Below are positions 1 through 5,751 of a stretch of 6,224 bases of DNA, one piece after another. The notes beneath the pieces were generated by a model. That model was not told the origin of the DNA and did no database searches. It saw nothing but the letters and a program-made list of their open reading frames with translations. Within the stretch, counting starts at the first letter, position 1, and every line of letters starts with the position of its first letter. A program made the position numbers and the translations under genes. The DNA comes from Prevotellaceae bacterium (GTDB taxonomy: Bacteria; Bacteroidota; Bacteroidia; Bacteroidales; Paludibacteraceae). The DNA is taken from the NCBI GenBank assembly GCA_031255055.1, contig JAIRTG010000102.1, positions 1-6,224 on the forward strand, written 5' to 3'.

Positions 1-114
1 ATCATCGCTTCGTGCAATGCTTTTTCGGTAGCGCACGAAGTTGATGCACCTTTCACGGAAAACTCTCCGTATTCTTCAAAGCATCTTCCTGCGTTGTGGG
101 AGCATCCGAAATAA
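1..114 (+). CDS. Possible 3' end of a truncated + strand gene, unidentified
   Basis: Reading frame 1 is open from the left edge to a TAA at 112-114 and would encode the last 37 residues of a protein, ending in ...LPALWEHPK. I do not recognise a family. The main support is context: a strong intrinsic terminator on the same strand begins about 60 bases after the stop, so some + strand transcript ends here. Against it, the minus strand is also open across the same bases in one frame (residues such as GCSHNAGRCFEEYGEF), and the region contains inverted repeats that could mean a structured RNA instead. No start is visible because the gene would begin outside the window. Confidence 0.3.
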   Translation: MIASCNAFSVAHEVDAPFTENSPYSSKHLPALWEHPK

Positions 115-173
115 CGAATTGATTGTCGAATTTCAAAAAATACATATCCGTGTCTCTTATTTAAGTTTTGTTG

Positions 174-210
174 CAGTATGCCGGCCGTGAGGCTCGCATA
201 CTGCTTTTTT
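174..210 (+). terminator. Strong rho-independent terminator
   Basis: A perfect 9-bp stem (GCAGTATGC at 174-182 with GCATACTGC at 197-205 ) continues, after a single C-C mismatch, into a 4-bp inner stem GGCC/GGCT (one G-U pair) closed by a GTGA tetraloop of the GNRA type. A run of six T follows at once. The T run is only on the + strand side; on the minus strand the hairpin is followed by AACAAAAC, so it should stop rightward transcription only. It therefore ends whatever is transcribed from left of the window and does not serve the minus-strand queA-yjbR operon. Confidence 0.85.
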
Positions 211-302
211 AATTCTCCGAACTATGGTTCTTGACCCGTAACTGTCGCGGTCGGAATAGATTGTATCCGGCGTCGGCAAACGACCGACAATTTCCCCGAC
301 GG
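211..302. other. Intergenic stretch, no gene seen
   Basis: Between the + strand terminator and the end of the yjbR-like gene I find no convincing gene. A short inverted repeat, GTCGG at 272-276 with CCGAC at 284-288, could form a small hairpin in the 3' region of the minus-strand operon, but no T run follows it in that direction, so I do not call it a terminator. Small open frames here are extensions of shadows of the yjbR gene. Confidence 0.5.
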
Positions 303-665
303 CTAATCCTTGAGGCGATATGCGTCGCGCTGTTTTTTGGGCAGCTTTTTGACCACTTCGTCTATCGAATGGAGAATCCATTTTTTGACCAGATCGTCAT
401 TCATGTCGCGATTCGGCAGGATGGTGTTCCAGTATTTTTTGTTGAAATGATAGGCCGGCGTCACAGCCTCGTATTGTTCGCGCAGTTCGATGGCCTTTTC
501 GGGGTCGCATTTCAGGCAGATTTTTAATTCGCAGACTTCGTCCAGCGGAATCAATGCAAACATTTTGCCCATCACTTTGAATACCAATGTAAATTCGTCG
601 AAAGGTAGACACTCCGTTGCGTCTTTTTGCTCAAGGCAAAATAATCGTAATTCTTCTATATTCAT
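303..665 (-). CDS. MmcQ/YjbR family protein
   Basis: A 120-residue protein of the MmcQ/YjbR family, a small single-domain fold (CyaY-like) often annotated as DNA-binding although the biochemical role is not settled. Family hallmarks are present in order: an N-terminal helix (MNIEELRLFCLEQ), the CLPFDE motif at residues 19-24, a strand region FKVMGKMFALI (29-39), LKCDPEKAIELREQY (51-65), and the PAYHFNKKYWNTI signature (70-82). The length matches the usual 115-125 residues, so the gene looks intact. It starts with ATG only 7 bases after the queA-like stop and is almost certainly co-transcribed with it as the second gene of a minus-strand operon. No signal peptide or membrane segment is seen, so it is cytoplasmic. 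The family call is firm; any molecular function is not. Confidence 0.9.
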   Translation of the reverse strand: MNIEELRLFCLEQKDATECLPFDEFTLVFKVMGKMFALIPLDEVCELKICLKCDPEKAIELREQYEAVTPAYHFNKKYWNTILPNRDMNDDLVKKWILHSIDEVVKKLPKKQRDAYRLKD

Positions 666-672
666 AACGTAC

Positions 673-1887
673 TTATTTCAGGAGTAAAGAACTGTCGCCG
701 TAACTCAAAAAGCGGAAGTTGTGCGTCAGAGCGTAGTTGTAGATTTCTCGCCAGTTACCGTCCACAAAAGCCGATACAAGCAGCAGCAGGGTACTTCCGG
801 GCTGATGAAAGTTGGTAATCATGCCGTCCGTTATCCGGAATTTATATCCGGGCTTTATCATTATTTGCGTGTCGGCATGGAGAGCGTCTTCGCCCCGAAC
901 GGCTAAATAACGGAGAATGTTTTCGAGCGATTGCTCCACCGTCAGGCTGTATGTGTGTTCATAAGGCGCCCATTGTGAAACATGGATTTTTTCGGGATTC
1001 CTGTCGTCGGCCATCTGACAGCCGATGAAGTATAAACTTTCGAGCGTCCGGACGCTCGTTGTGCCCACGGCGATGATGTTGCCCACATTTGCCAGTAGCT
1101 GTTCGATGGCCACTTTTTGTACCGTAACAGTTTCGGCGTGCATCCGGTGGAGGCGGATGTCGTTCGATTTTATAGGCCAAAACGTACCCGCGCCCACATG
1201 AAGCGTTAACTCTTGGGTACGGATGTTTTTTGTTTTCAGATTCGACAGCACATCGTCGGTAAAATGCAATCCGGCCGTCGGAGCGGCAACCGAACCTTCT
1301 ATTTTTGAATAAACGGTCTGATAGGTTGTTCTGTCGCTTTCTTCGGTTTTACGGTTCAGATAGGGCGGAATGGGCAATTCGCCCGCCGCTTCGAGTATTT
1401 CGGCAAAACAGATGCGTGAGTCGTCCCATTCAAAAAGCACTTGATGCACGTTGCTGTCCGACGAGATCAGCAGGGCGGTGAGCGATACCGGACGACCGTT
1501 GACCTTTATTTTTTTCTCCAGTTTGCCGCCTTTCCACTTTTTGAGATTGCCGGTCATACATTTCCAGACACAACTTTCGCGGGCGGCGAGCGAAGGAGCA
1601 TAACCCGAAGGCACGGAGGGTTCAAGACAAAAAATTTCGATTTTGGCGCCTGTCTCTTTGTAGAAAAGTAGCCGCGCCTGTATGACTTTTGTATTATTGT
1701 AGACAAGCAGGCAATTTTCGGGCAGAAAATCAACAAGATTTGAAAAAACAGTTTCTTTTAGCTGCTTGTTTTTATAAATCAACAGTTTGGATGCGTCTCG
1801 TTTAGGGAGGGGAAATTTGGCGATTCGCTCGTCGGCCAACAGATAGTGGTATTCTTCGATAGATATCGGATTGCTTGACTGGTTCAC
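673..1887 (-). CDS. queA: QueA-like S-adenosylmethionine:tRNA ribosyltransferase-isomerase
   Basis: QueA transfers and rearranges the ribose of S-adenosylmethionine onto 7-aminomethyl-7-deazaguanine in tRNA, giving epoxyqueuosine at the wobble position. Signature blocks, numbered from the GTG start: AAPTAGLHFT (201-210), HVGAGTF (230-236), HRMHAE (247-252), VGTTSVRTLES (274-284), TDGMITNFH (353-361) and a C-terminal SYGD (395-398). The protein is about 404 residues, against roughly 340-355 for classical QueA; extra sequence lies mainly between TLES and the IMIKPGY block (about residues 285-346). This matches a longer Bacteroidetes QueA-like form that, from memory, can coexist with a classical QueA, so it may be a paralogue. 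The frame is open to an ATG at 1944, but that would place both promoter elements inside the gene and add an ill-fitting 19-residue hydrophobic N-terminus; GTG at 1887-1885 gives the expected length. It is the first gene of an operon with the yjbR-like gene. Confidence 0.88.
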   Translation of the reverse strand: MNQSSNPISIEEYHYLLADERIAKFPLPKRDASKLLIYKNKQLKETVFSNLVDFLPENCLLVYNNTKVIQARLLFYKETGAKIEIFCLEPSVPSGYAPSLAARESCVWKCMTGNLKKWKGGKLEKKIKVNGRPVSLTALLISSDSNVHQVLFEWDDSRICFAEILEAAGELPIPPYLNRKTEESDRTTYQTVYSKIEGSVAAPTAGLHFTDDVLSNLKTKNIRTQELTLHVGAGTFWPIKSNDIRLHRMHAETVTVQKVAIEQLLANVGNIIAVGTTSVRTLESLYFIGCQMADDRNPEKIHVSQWAPYEHTYSLTVEQSLENILRYLAVRGEDALHADTQIMIKPGYKFRITDGMITNFHQPGSTLLLLVSAFVDGNWREIYNYALTHNFRFLSYGDSSLLLK

Positions 1888-1904
1888 AGGACAGAAAATT
1901 ATTG

Positions 1905-1912
1905 TATTTTTG
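1905..1912 (+). promoter_or_regulatory. Promoter -7 element for the Smr-lipoprotein operon
   Basis: TATTTTTG on the + strand matches TAnnTTTG exactly. The -33 element is weak: the best placed candidate is TTC at 1883-1885, 19 bases upstream. Expected start of transcription is near 1919, leaving a leader of about 94 bases before the ATG at 2013. The element faces the queA -7 element two bases away, so polymerase probably cannot occupy both promoters at once. Confidence 0.55.
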
Positions 1913-1914
1913 CA

Positions 1915-1946
1915 CAAAAATAGACAATAGAAACGACTATTCAAAA
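1915..1946 (-). promoter_or_regulatory. Bacteroidetes-type promoter of the queA-yjbR operon
   Basis: On the minus strand, TTTTG at 1946-1942 (-33 element) is followed after exactly 19 bases by TATTTTTG at 1922-1915, a perfect match to the Bacteroidetes -7 consensus TAnnTTTG. Transcription should start near 1908, about 20 bases before the GTG start at 1887. A start at ATG 1944 would lie upstream of the expected transcript, which is the main reason I chose the shorter gene. Confidence 0.7.
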
Positions 1947-1988
1947 GGATGGCTTCCGGTTCGAGCGGTTTTGAATAATCGTTTTTTT
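1934..1988 (+). terminator. Terminator-like hairpin in the Smr gene leader (possible attenuator)
   Basis: Arms at 1934-1946 and 1969-1981 pair over 12 of 13 positions (TATTCAAAA with TTTTGAATA, then one C-A mismatch, then CGA with TCG). The loop is 22 bases and a run of seven T follows at 1982-1988. The form is that of an intrinsic terminator, but it lies between the predicted + strand transcription start and the ATG at 2013. The stem is AT-rich, so its strength is uncertain. Its left arm also contains the -33 element of the queA promoter, so the dyad could instead be a protein binding site. Confidence 0.5.
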
Positions 1989-2012
1989 ACGAACGAATAA
2001 AACATTTTGATT

Positions 2013-3134
2013 ATGGTAAAAACAGGCGATAATGTTCGTTTTCTGAACGATGTAGGCGGAGGCATCGTCACGAAAATAGATAAAAAAAAGGGATTGGTGT
2101 ATGTAGAAGGGGCCGACGGTTTTGAAATACCGGTACTTGAACGCGAAGTAGTGGTTGTTCCGAAGGTGAACAAAAAGAACAACATTCCGTTGAAAATTTT
2201 CGGTATCAAAGCGTCGGACAACAAAGCATCGGACAACAAAGCGACCACCGTTCCCGTTCAGACAGTTGAGCCGGTTGCCGACGTGAAAAAAGAAATTTAT
2301 GAAACAGCCGACGGCGACCATTTGAACGTATTGCTCGCCTTTTTGCCGGTCAACATAAAAAAACTGCTGACAACGTCGTATGATTGTCTGCTGATAAACG
2401 ACAGCAATTATTTCGTGTTCTACAACGTCATAACCGGAGAAGAAGACGGTAGAAAAAGCCTTGCAAACGGTCTGATAGAACCCAATACGCAGGAATTGCT
2501 AAAAGAAATAACAAAGGAAGAGCTCAACGATTGGGCTAAAACGCGGATACAGGCAATTGCCTTCAAGAAAGGGAAGGCATACGTCCCTCAAAACACACTG
2601 GATGTGACGCTGAAACTGGACATGGTCAAATTCTATAAACTGCACAGCTTTGCCGAAAATGATTATTTCGACGTGCCCTCGATGGTTATCGGCCTGCACG
2701 AAGCGAAAGAAAGGCAGCAGGATGAGGCAACAGAAAAGCAACTGTTGAAACAGATATCGACAAAGGAAATAAAAGAAGCCATTTCGCAAAAAGAGACGTC
2801 GAAAAAACGGCAGGCAATCCGGCTGGTCAAGAACAGCAGTACAATCAACGGCAACATCATCGAGGTCGATTTACACATCAACGCTCTGCTCGACACTACT
2901 GCGGGTATGACCGGCGCCGATATGTTGCAATATCAGGTGGATAAATTTCGTGCCGTGCTGAGCGAAAATAAAAAAAACACAGGGCAAAAGATCATTTTCA
3001 TACATGGAAAAGGCGAAGGGGTGTTGCGACATGAAATTGAGAAACTGTTGAAAACCGATTATAAATCATATTATTTCCAGGACGCTTCTTTTCGTGAATA
3101 CGGATTCGGAGCAACGATGGTAATTATTCATTAA
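2013..3134 (+). CDS. DUF2027 protein with C-terminal Smr domain
   Basis: A 373-residue protein of the Bacteroidetes DUF2027-Smr family. Residues 1-50 form a small beta-rich domain (VKTGDNVRFLNDVGGGIVTKI). A variable linker at about 65-92 follows, then a middle domain (about 95-225), a charged, probably coiled-coil stretch rich in K, E and Q (about 228-272), and a C-terminal Smr domain from about 283. The Smr domain shows EVDLHI (284-289), HGKGEG (331-336) and the closing FQDASFREYGFGATMVIIH. Smr domains, named after the MutS2 C-terminus, bind and in many cases nick DNA or cleave RNA; HGKGEG and DLH are the usual functional motifs, so activity is plausible but the substrate is unknown. A TTG in frame at 2007 is possible, but ATG 2013 is preferred. 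No signal peptide is seen, so it is cytoplasmic. The lipoprotein gene follows 11 bases after the stop. Confidence 0.88.
   Translation: MVKTGDNVRFLNDVGGGIVTKIDKKKGLVYVEGADGFEIPVLEREVVVVPKVNKKNNIPLKIFGIKASDNKASDNKATTVPVQTVEPVADVKKEIYETADGDHLNVLLAFLPVNIKKLLTTSYDCLLINDSNYFVFYNVITGEEDGRKSLANGLIEPNTQELLKEITKEELNDWAKTRIQAIAFKKGKAYVPQNTLDVTLKLDMVKFYKLHSFAENDYFDVPSMVIGLHEAKERQQDEATEKQLLKQISTKEIKEAISQKETSKKRQAIRLVKNSSTINGNIIEVDLHINALLDTTAGMTGADMLQYQVDKFRAVLSENKKNTGQKIIFIHGKGEGVLRHEIEKLLKTDYKSYYFQDASFREYGFGATMVIIH
2208..2237 (+). repeat. Tandem 15-bp repeat inside the DUF2027-Smr gene
   Basis: Two adjacent copies of AAAGC(G/A)TCGGACAAC at 2208-2222 and 2223-2237 differ at one base, and AAAGCG of a third partial copy begins at 2238. 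They encode KASDN twice in the linker between the N-terminal and middle domains. A 15-base unit changes length without shifting frame, so the linker could expand or contract by five residues. Confidence 0.85.
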
Positions 3135-3145
3135 AATACGATTCG

Positions 3146-4054
3146 ATGAAAAAACTGCTTTGGAGAACGGCGCCGGTTTTATTTACCGGCTTATTTATCG
3201 GCCTGTTTACCGGATGTAGCCGGTCTGAAAACCTGTCCGAAAGTTCGGAATACATCACACAGGTTTTTGAATATGTATACGCGCCCGGACAACATTCGGC
3301 GTTGGCGAAGAAACAGGATGCCGTTCATTTTACCGGCGCCCCGTCCGACGACGTATTGCTTGGCGGCTTCGGCGGATACATTATCGGCGGATTCGACCAC
3401 GATGTACCGAATGTAGACGGAGAGTATGATTTCGAGGTTTTTTCTTCGGGATTTTCGCCCGAACCTGCCATTGTGTACGTGATGGCCGATGAAAACGGCA
3501 ACGGACTGCCCGACGATGAATGGTATGAATTGAGAGGGAATTTGTTCGGACGAGAGCAAACGATTCGGGATTATCGCCTCACATATTACAAGCCCGTCGG
3601 TGCGGCAAACATAAGGTGGGCGGACAATTGGGGAAACAGCGGGGAACTGAAAGCCGGATATGCAGCCGGTAAAGCAGAGACGCAGCCTACGGCCAACTGG
3701 TGGTGGAGCGAAACGGAAGGTAACGAAATAACATTTACGGGTACCCGATTGCCCGATGCGTATGTAAACCGTTCGGACGACCCGTCGAAAGAAAACTGGG
3801 AAGTTCCCCAAGGCCTCTTTTTGTGGGGATATGCAGAAAATAATCACGGCGAGGATTACGTTTTTCATCAGGAATTGAAGAAACACGGAAATCAGCTTGA
3901 TATTTCAAACGCCGTCGACAGGGCGGGGAATCCGGTCAAACTATCTGCCATCCGTTTCATAAAGGTGCAGACAGCCGTTTTCCAGCAGGCCGGCTGGTTG
4001 AACGAAGTATCGTCTGAAGTGCAGGGCGCCCGTGACCTGCATTTTGAAAAATAG
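3146..4054 (+). CDS. Secreted lipoprotein, Bacteroidetes cell-surface protein
   Basis: A 302-residue exported lipoprotein. The N-terminus is basic (MKKLLWR), then hydrophobic to about residue 22, ending in a lipobox-like LFTGC with the acylated cysteine at 24; phenylalanine at -3 is less usual. The mature part is soluble and rich in aromatic residues and glycine. Recognisable blocks are VLLGGFGGYIIGGFDHDV (70-87), DENGNGLPDDEWYELRG (115-131) with an EF-hand- or dockerin-like acidic loop, RDYRLTYYKP (141-150), WADNWGNSG (158-166), LDISNAVDRAGNPV (251-264) and FIKVQTAV (271-278). I recognise these as a family of Bacteroidetes 'cell surface' or PKD-associated proteins, sometimes encoded near TonB-dependent (including corrinoid) uptake genes; no such partner is in the window. 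It lies 11 bases after the Smr gene, so it is probably co-transcribed. Envelope location is likely, ligand unknown. Confidence 0.8.
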   Translation: MKKLLWRTAPVLFTGLFIGLFTGCSRSENLSESSEYITQVFEYVYAPGQHSALAKKQDAVHFTGAPSDDVLLGGFGGYIIGGFDHDVPNVDGEYDFEVFSSGFSPEPAIVYVMADENGNGLPDDEWYELRGNLFGREQTIRDYRLTYYKPVGAANIRWADNWGNSGELKAGYAAGKAETQPTANWWWSETEGNEITFTGTRLPDAYVNRSDDPSKENWEVPQGLFLWGYAENNHGEDYVFHQELKKHGNQLDISNAVDRAGNPVKLSAIRFIKVQTAVFQQAGWLNEVSSEVQGARDLHFEK

Positions 4055-4070
4055 ATGTATATTTTTGCGG

Positions 4071-4104
4071 GTAGTTTGTCGATAAATTGTGGTTGTTTGT
4101 CGAT
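4071..4104 (+). repeat. Direct repeat pair, 21-bp period, possible operator
   Basis: GTAGTTTGTCGAT at 4071-4083 and GTTGTTTGTCGAT at 4092-4104 match at 12 of 13 positions. Start-to-start distance is 21 bp, two helical turns, which would put both copies on the same DNA face. They lie 30-63 bp upstream of the TATTTTTG element at 4134, where an activator would be expected to bind. No regulator gene is in the window. Confidence 0.6.
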
Positions 4105-4133
4105 TTTATTATCCGGTAAATGGTAGGAACTAC

Positions 4134-4141
4134 TATTTTTG
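4134..4141 (+). promoter_or_regulatory. Promoter -7 element for the acyltransferase gene
   Basis: TATTTTTG matches TAnnTTTG exactly, giving a start near 4148 and a leader of about 120 bases. No good TTTG lies 19-21 bases upstream, which fits a promoter needing an activator. An alternative -7 element of identical sequence is at 4060-4067, with a poor CTG at 4037-4039 as its -33 element. Confidence 0.5.
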
Positions 4142-4154
4142 TGAAGATTAAAGT

Positions 4155-4203
4155 AAACGACGGCGGTATTTAATTTTTTTTACGGATAAAGCCGTTCGTT
4201 TTT
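4155..4203 (+). terminator. Terminator-like hairpin in the acyltransferase leader
   Basis: AAACGACGGC at 4155-4164 pairs with GCCGTTCGTTT at 4191-4201 apart from one bulged T, giving about 10 bp with a 26-base loop. The right arm runs into a short T stretch ending at 4203. It lies downstream of the predicted start near 4148 and upstream of the ATG at 4268, so it could act as an attenuator. A rival small stem, TCGT at 4196-4199 with ACGA at 4207-4210 followed by five T, would exclude it. The long loop and short T run make terminator activity uncertain. Confidence 0.35.
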
Positions 4204-4267
4204 AGGACGATTTTTGATTCCAATCCTGTTGACAGAATAGAAACCACAGGTGAAAAGTTGAAATTTG

Positions 4268-5644
4268 ATGAGCAAACAGTATGGAAAGCCGGACGCAGGC
4301 TACAGTATTTTTAAATGGTATGTACGACTTTTGCATAATGCGTTTTATTATAAAAAAGTCTATTGGATAGATACCGCCAACATTCCCGATAAGGGACCTC
4401 TCATGATAGTGTCGAACCATCAGAACGGCCTTTCCGACGTACTGGGCATTCTGATGTCGATAGGCACACGACAACATCGAAAAATAAAAGTAGTGGCACG
4501 GGCCGACGTTTTCCGTTTTTTCGGCAAAGGGTTGCGATGGTTAGGTCTGTTACCCGCCTATCGCCTATCGTATGAGGGCGCCGCCTCGCTAAAAAACAAC
4601 GAAGACAGTTTCAAAGAAATGGAAAATGAACTGCTGAACGACGGTACGGTAGTCATTTACCCCGAAGCGGGACATCAGGACAAACGTTGGTTAGGCAGTT
4701 TCTCACAGGCCTATCTCCACGTACTTTTCAAATCGGCCGAGAAAACAAATTTCGAGAAAGAGTTTTTCATACTGCCTTCGTGCAACCACTATTCAAACTA
4801 CTTTGAAATGCGCGAGGAGATGCTGATACGCTATGGAACGCCGGTATCCATTGCGCCCTACTATGAACTCTACCGAACAAAACCGCGTACAGCTCAGCGA
4901 AAAGTAAACGACATAGTCCGCAAACAAGTATCGGACATGATGCTGAATATATCCGACCTCGAAAACTACGAAGCCATCGATTATTTGAGAGAAACATACG
5001 GCATCCGATATGCGCAGGACAACGGGTACAATCCGGCGGATTTGTCCGAGAAATTAAAGTCGGACAAACAACTGTTTGCAGAATTGGAAGAGAAAAAGAA
5101 CGAGAACGAAGAAAAAATACGGGCGATTTACAAAAAAACACGTGAGTTGAAAAGCAAAACAGAACAACTCGGCATAACCGACCGTTGCTTTGATGCACCG
5201 AAAGGGCATCGGCGTCGTGTCTACTCCGACATGTTGATACACCTGCTACTGTTTCCGCTTTATTTACTGAGCAGTGTTCCCAATGCGCTTTTACTGTGCG
5301 TGCCCCACTATCTCAAGGCGAAAATAAACGATCCGCTTTTGCACAGCGGGATTACTTTCGGTGCAATTGTATTACTGGCGCCGGTGCTGTATGTCATCAC
5401 CCTCATACTGTTGATGTGCCTTGTTGCCAATTCGCTTTGGATAGCTTTTGCCCCCTTTCCGACGGCGTTTCTATATTGGCTATCGCTTCCGATTTTGGGC
5501 TTTTTTTTCTTCGTCTACCGGAAAAAAAGCAAATTGCTGAAAGTCGCCCTGCGTTTCGAGCGACTGTTGAAAAAAGGAAAATTAAACGACATAATTGATT
5601 TACGGACGCATATTTTCGACTCATTAGATGAATTGTTGAAATGA
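4268..5644 (+). CDS. PlsC-like 1-acyl-glycerol-3-phosphate acyltransferase with membrane C-terminus
   Basis: A 458-residue membrane-associated acyltransferase of the PlsC/LPLAT superfamily, which transfers acyl groups to lysophospholipids or related acceptors. The catalytic domain is about residues 12-230. Motif I is NHQNGLSD (50-57), giving the NHx4D catalytic pair His51/Asp57; the motif II region is LGLLPAYR (92-99); motif III is VIYPEAGH (129-136), with EAG in place of the usual EGT. Residues about 265-305 are highly charged and probably coiled coil (ELEEKKNENEEKIRAIYKKTRELKSK). The C-terminus has about three hydrophobic segments (roughly 322-348, 355-388 and 390-418) and a basic tail. Simple PlsC enzymes are near 240 residues, so the second half is an added membrane module. 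ATG 4268 is preferred to an in-frame TTG at 4265. The ketosynthase gene follows after 107 bases. Natural acceptor unknown. Confidence 0.87.
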   Translation: MSKQYGKPDAGYSIFKWYVRLLHNAFYYKKVYWIDTANIPDKGPLMIVSNHQNGLSDVLGILMSIGTRQHRKIKVVARADVFRFFGKGLRWLGLLPAYRLSYEGAASLKNNEDSFKEMENELLNDGTVVIYPEAGHQDKRWLGSFSQAYLHVLFKSAEKTNFEKEFFILPSCNHYSNYFEMREEMLIRYGTPVSIAPYYELYRTKPRTAQRKVNDIVRKQVSDMMLNISDLENYEAIDYLRETYGIRYAQDNGYNPADLSEKLKSDKQLFAELEEKKNENEEKIRAIYKKTRELKSKTEQLGITDRCFDAPKGHRRRVYSDMLIHLLLFPLYLLSSVPNALLLCVPHYLKAKINDPLLHSGITFGAIVLLAPVLYVITLILLMCLVANSLWIAFAPFPTAFLYWLSLPILGFFFFVYRKKSKLLKVALRFERLLKKGKLNDIIDLRTHIFDSLDELLK

Positions 5645-5701
5645 AGCGCCCGTTGTTTGAACGAGATTGATAACAAATGACAAATTAAACTGTTTTCAAG
5701 A

Positions 5702-5723
5702 CTTTTCGCCCCTTGGCGGAAGG
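5702..5723 (+). other. Hairpin between acyltransferase and ketosynthase genes
   Basis: CTTTTCGCC at 5702-5710 pairs fully with GGCGGAAGG at 5715-5723 (two G-U pairs) around a CCTT loop. Only TTTGAATG follows, so it is a weak terminator at best; it may reduce read-through or shape mRNA ends within one transcript. Downstream, TTG at 5713-5715, 21 bases and TAAATTTT at 5737-5744 resemble a promoter with one mismatch, but that would start transcription right at the ATG of the next gene, so I do not call it. Confidence 0.45.
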
Positions 5724-5751
5724 TTTGAATGTGAATTAAATTTTTAGAAAT

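Larger units (their letters stand above)
4055..4267. other. Regulatory intergenic region upstream of the acyltransferase
   Basis: These 213 bases are AT-rich and hold no open frame of note. They carry two exact TATTTTTG elements (4060-4067 and 4134-4141), a 13-bp direct repeat at 21-bp spacing, a small dyad GTAG-GAA-CTAC at 4123-4133 touching the second -7 element, and a leader hairpin. This is more apparent control structure than between any other neighbouring pair here except queA and the Smr gene. Confidence 0.6.

Noticed and set aside
53..145. A 30-codon minus-strand frame starting MYFLKFDNQFVIS
   Set aside because: It begins plausibly but stops after 30 codons, has no promoter-like element upstream, and competes with longer open frames on both strands. 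A frameshifted gene cannot be excluded, but nothing supports one.
1..210. tmRNA, RNase P RNA or rRNA 3' end before the terminator
   Set aside because: I looked for the tmRNA CCA acceptor end, the conserved RNase P 3' motif and the 23S rRNA 3' region, and found none.
272..288. Hairpin GTCGG/CCGAC as terminator of the queA-yjbR operon
   Set aside because: The stem is only 5 bp and no T run follows on the minus strand.
1888..1944. N-terminal hydrophobic extension of the QueA-like protein as a signal or membrane anchor
   Set aside because: The bases contain the overlapping promoter elements, including a well-spaced promoter for this gene, and QueA enzymes act on tRNA in the cytoplasm. The extension is most likely untranslated.
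3191..3886. A 231-codon open frame on the minus strand opposite the lipoprotein gene
   Set aside because: Its translation is low in complexity and matches no fold I know, while the + strand frame has a signal peptide, a lipobox and family motifs. Long antisense frames arise from the codon bias of the real gene.
4767..5198. A 143-codon minus-strand frame opposite the acyltransferase
   Set aside because: It is rich in Cys, Ser, Phe and Arg, as expected from the reverse complement of a lysine- and glutamate-rich coding region, and it lies wholly inside a well-supported gene.
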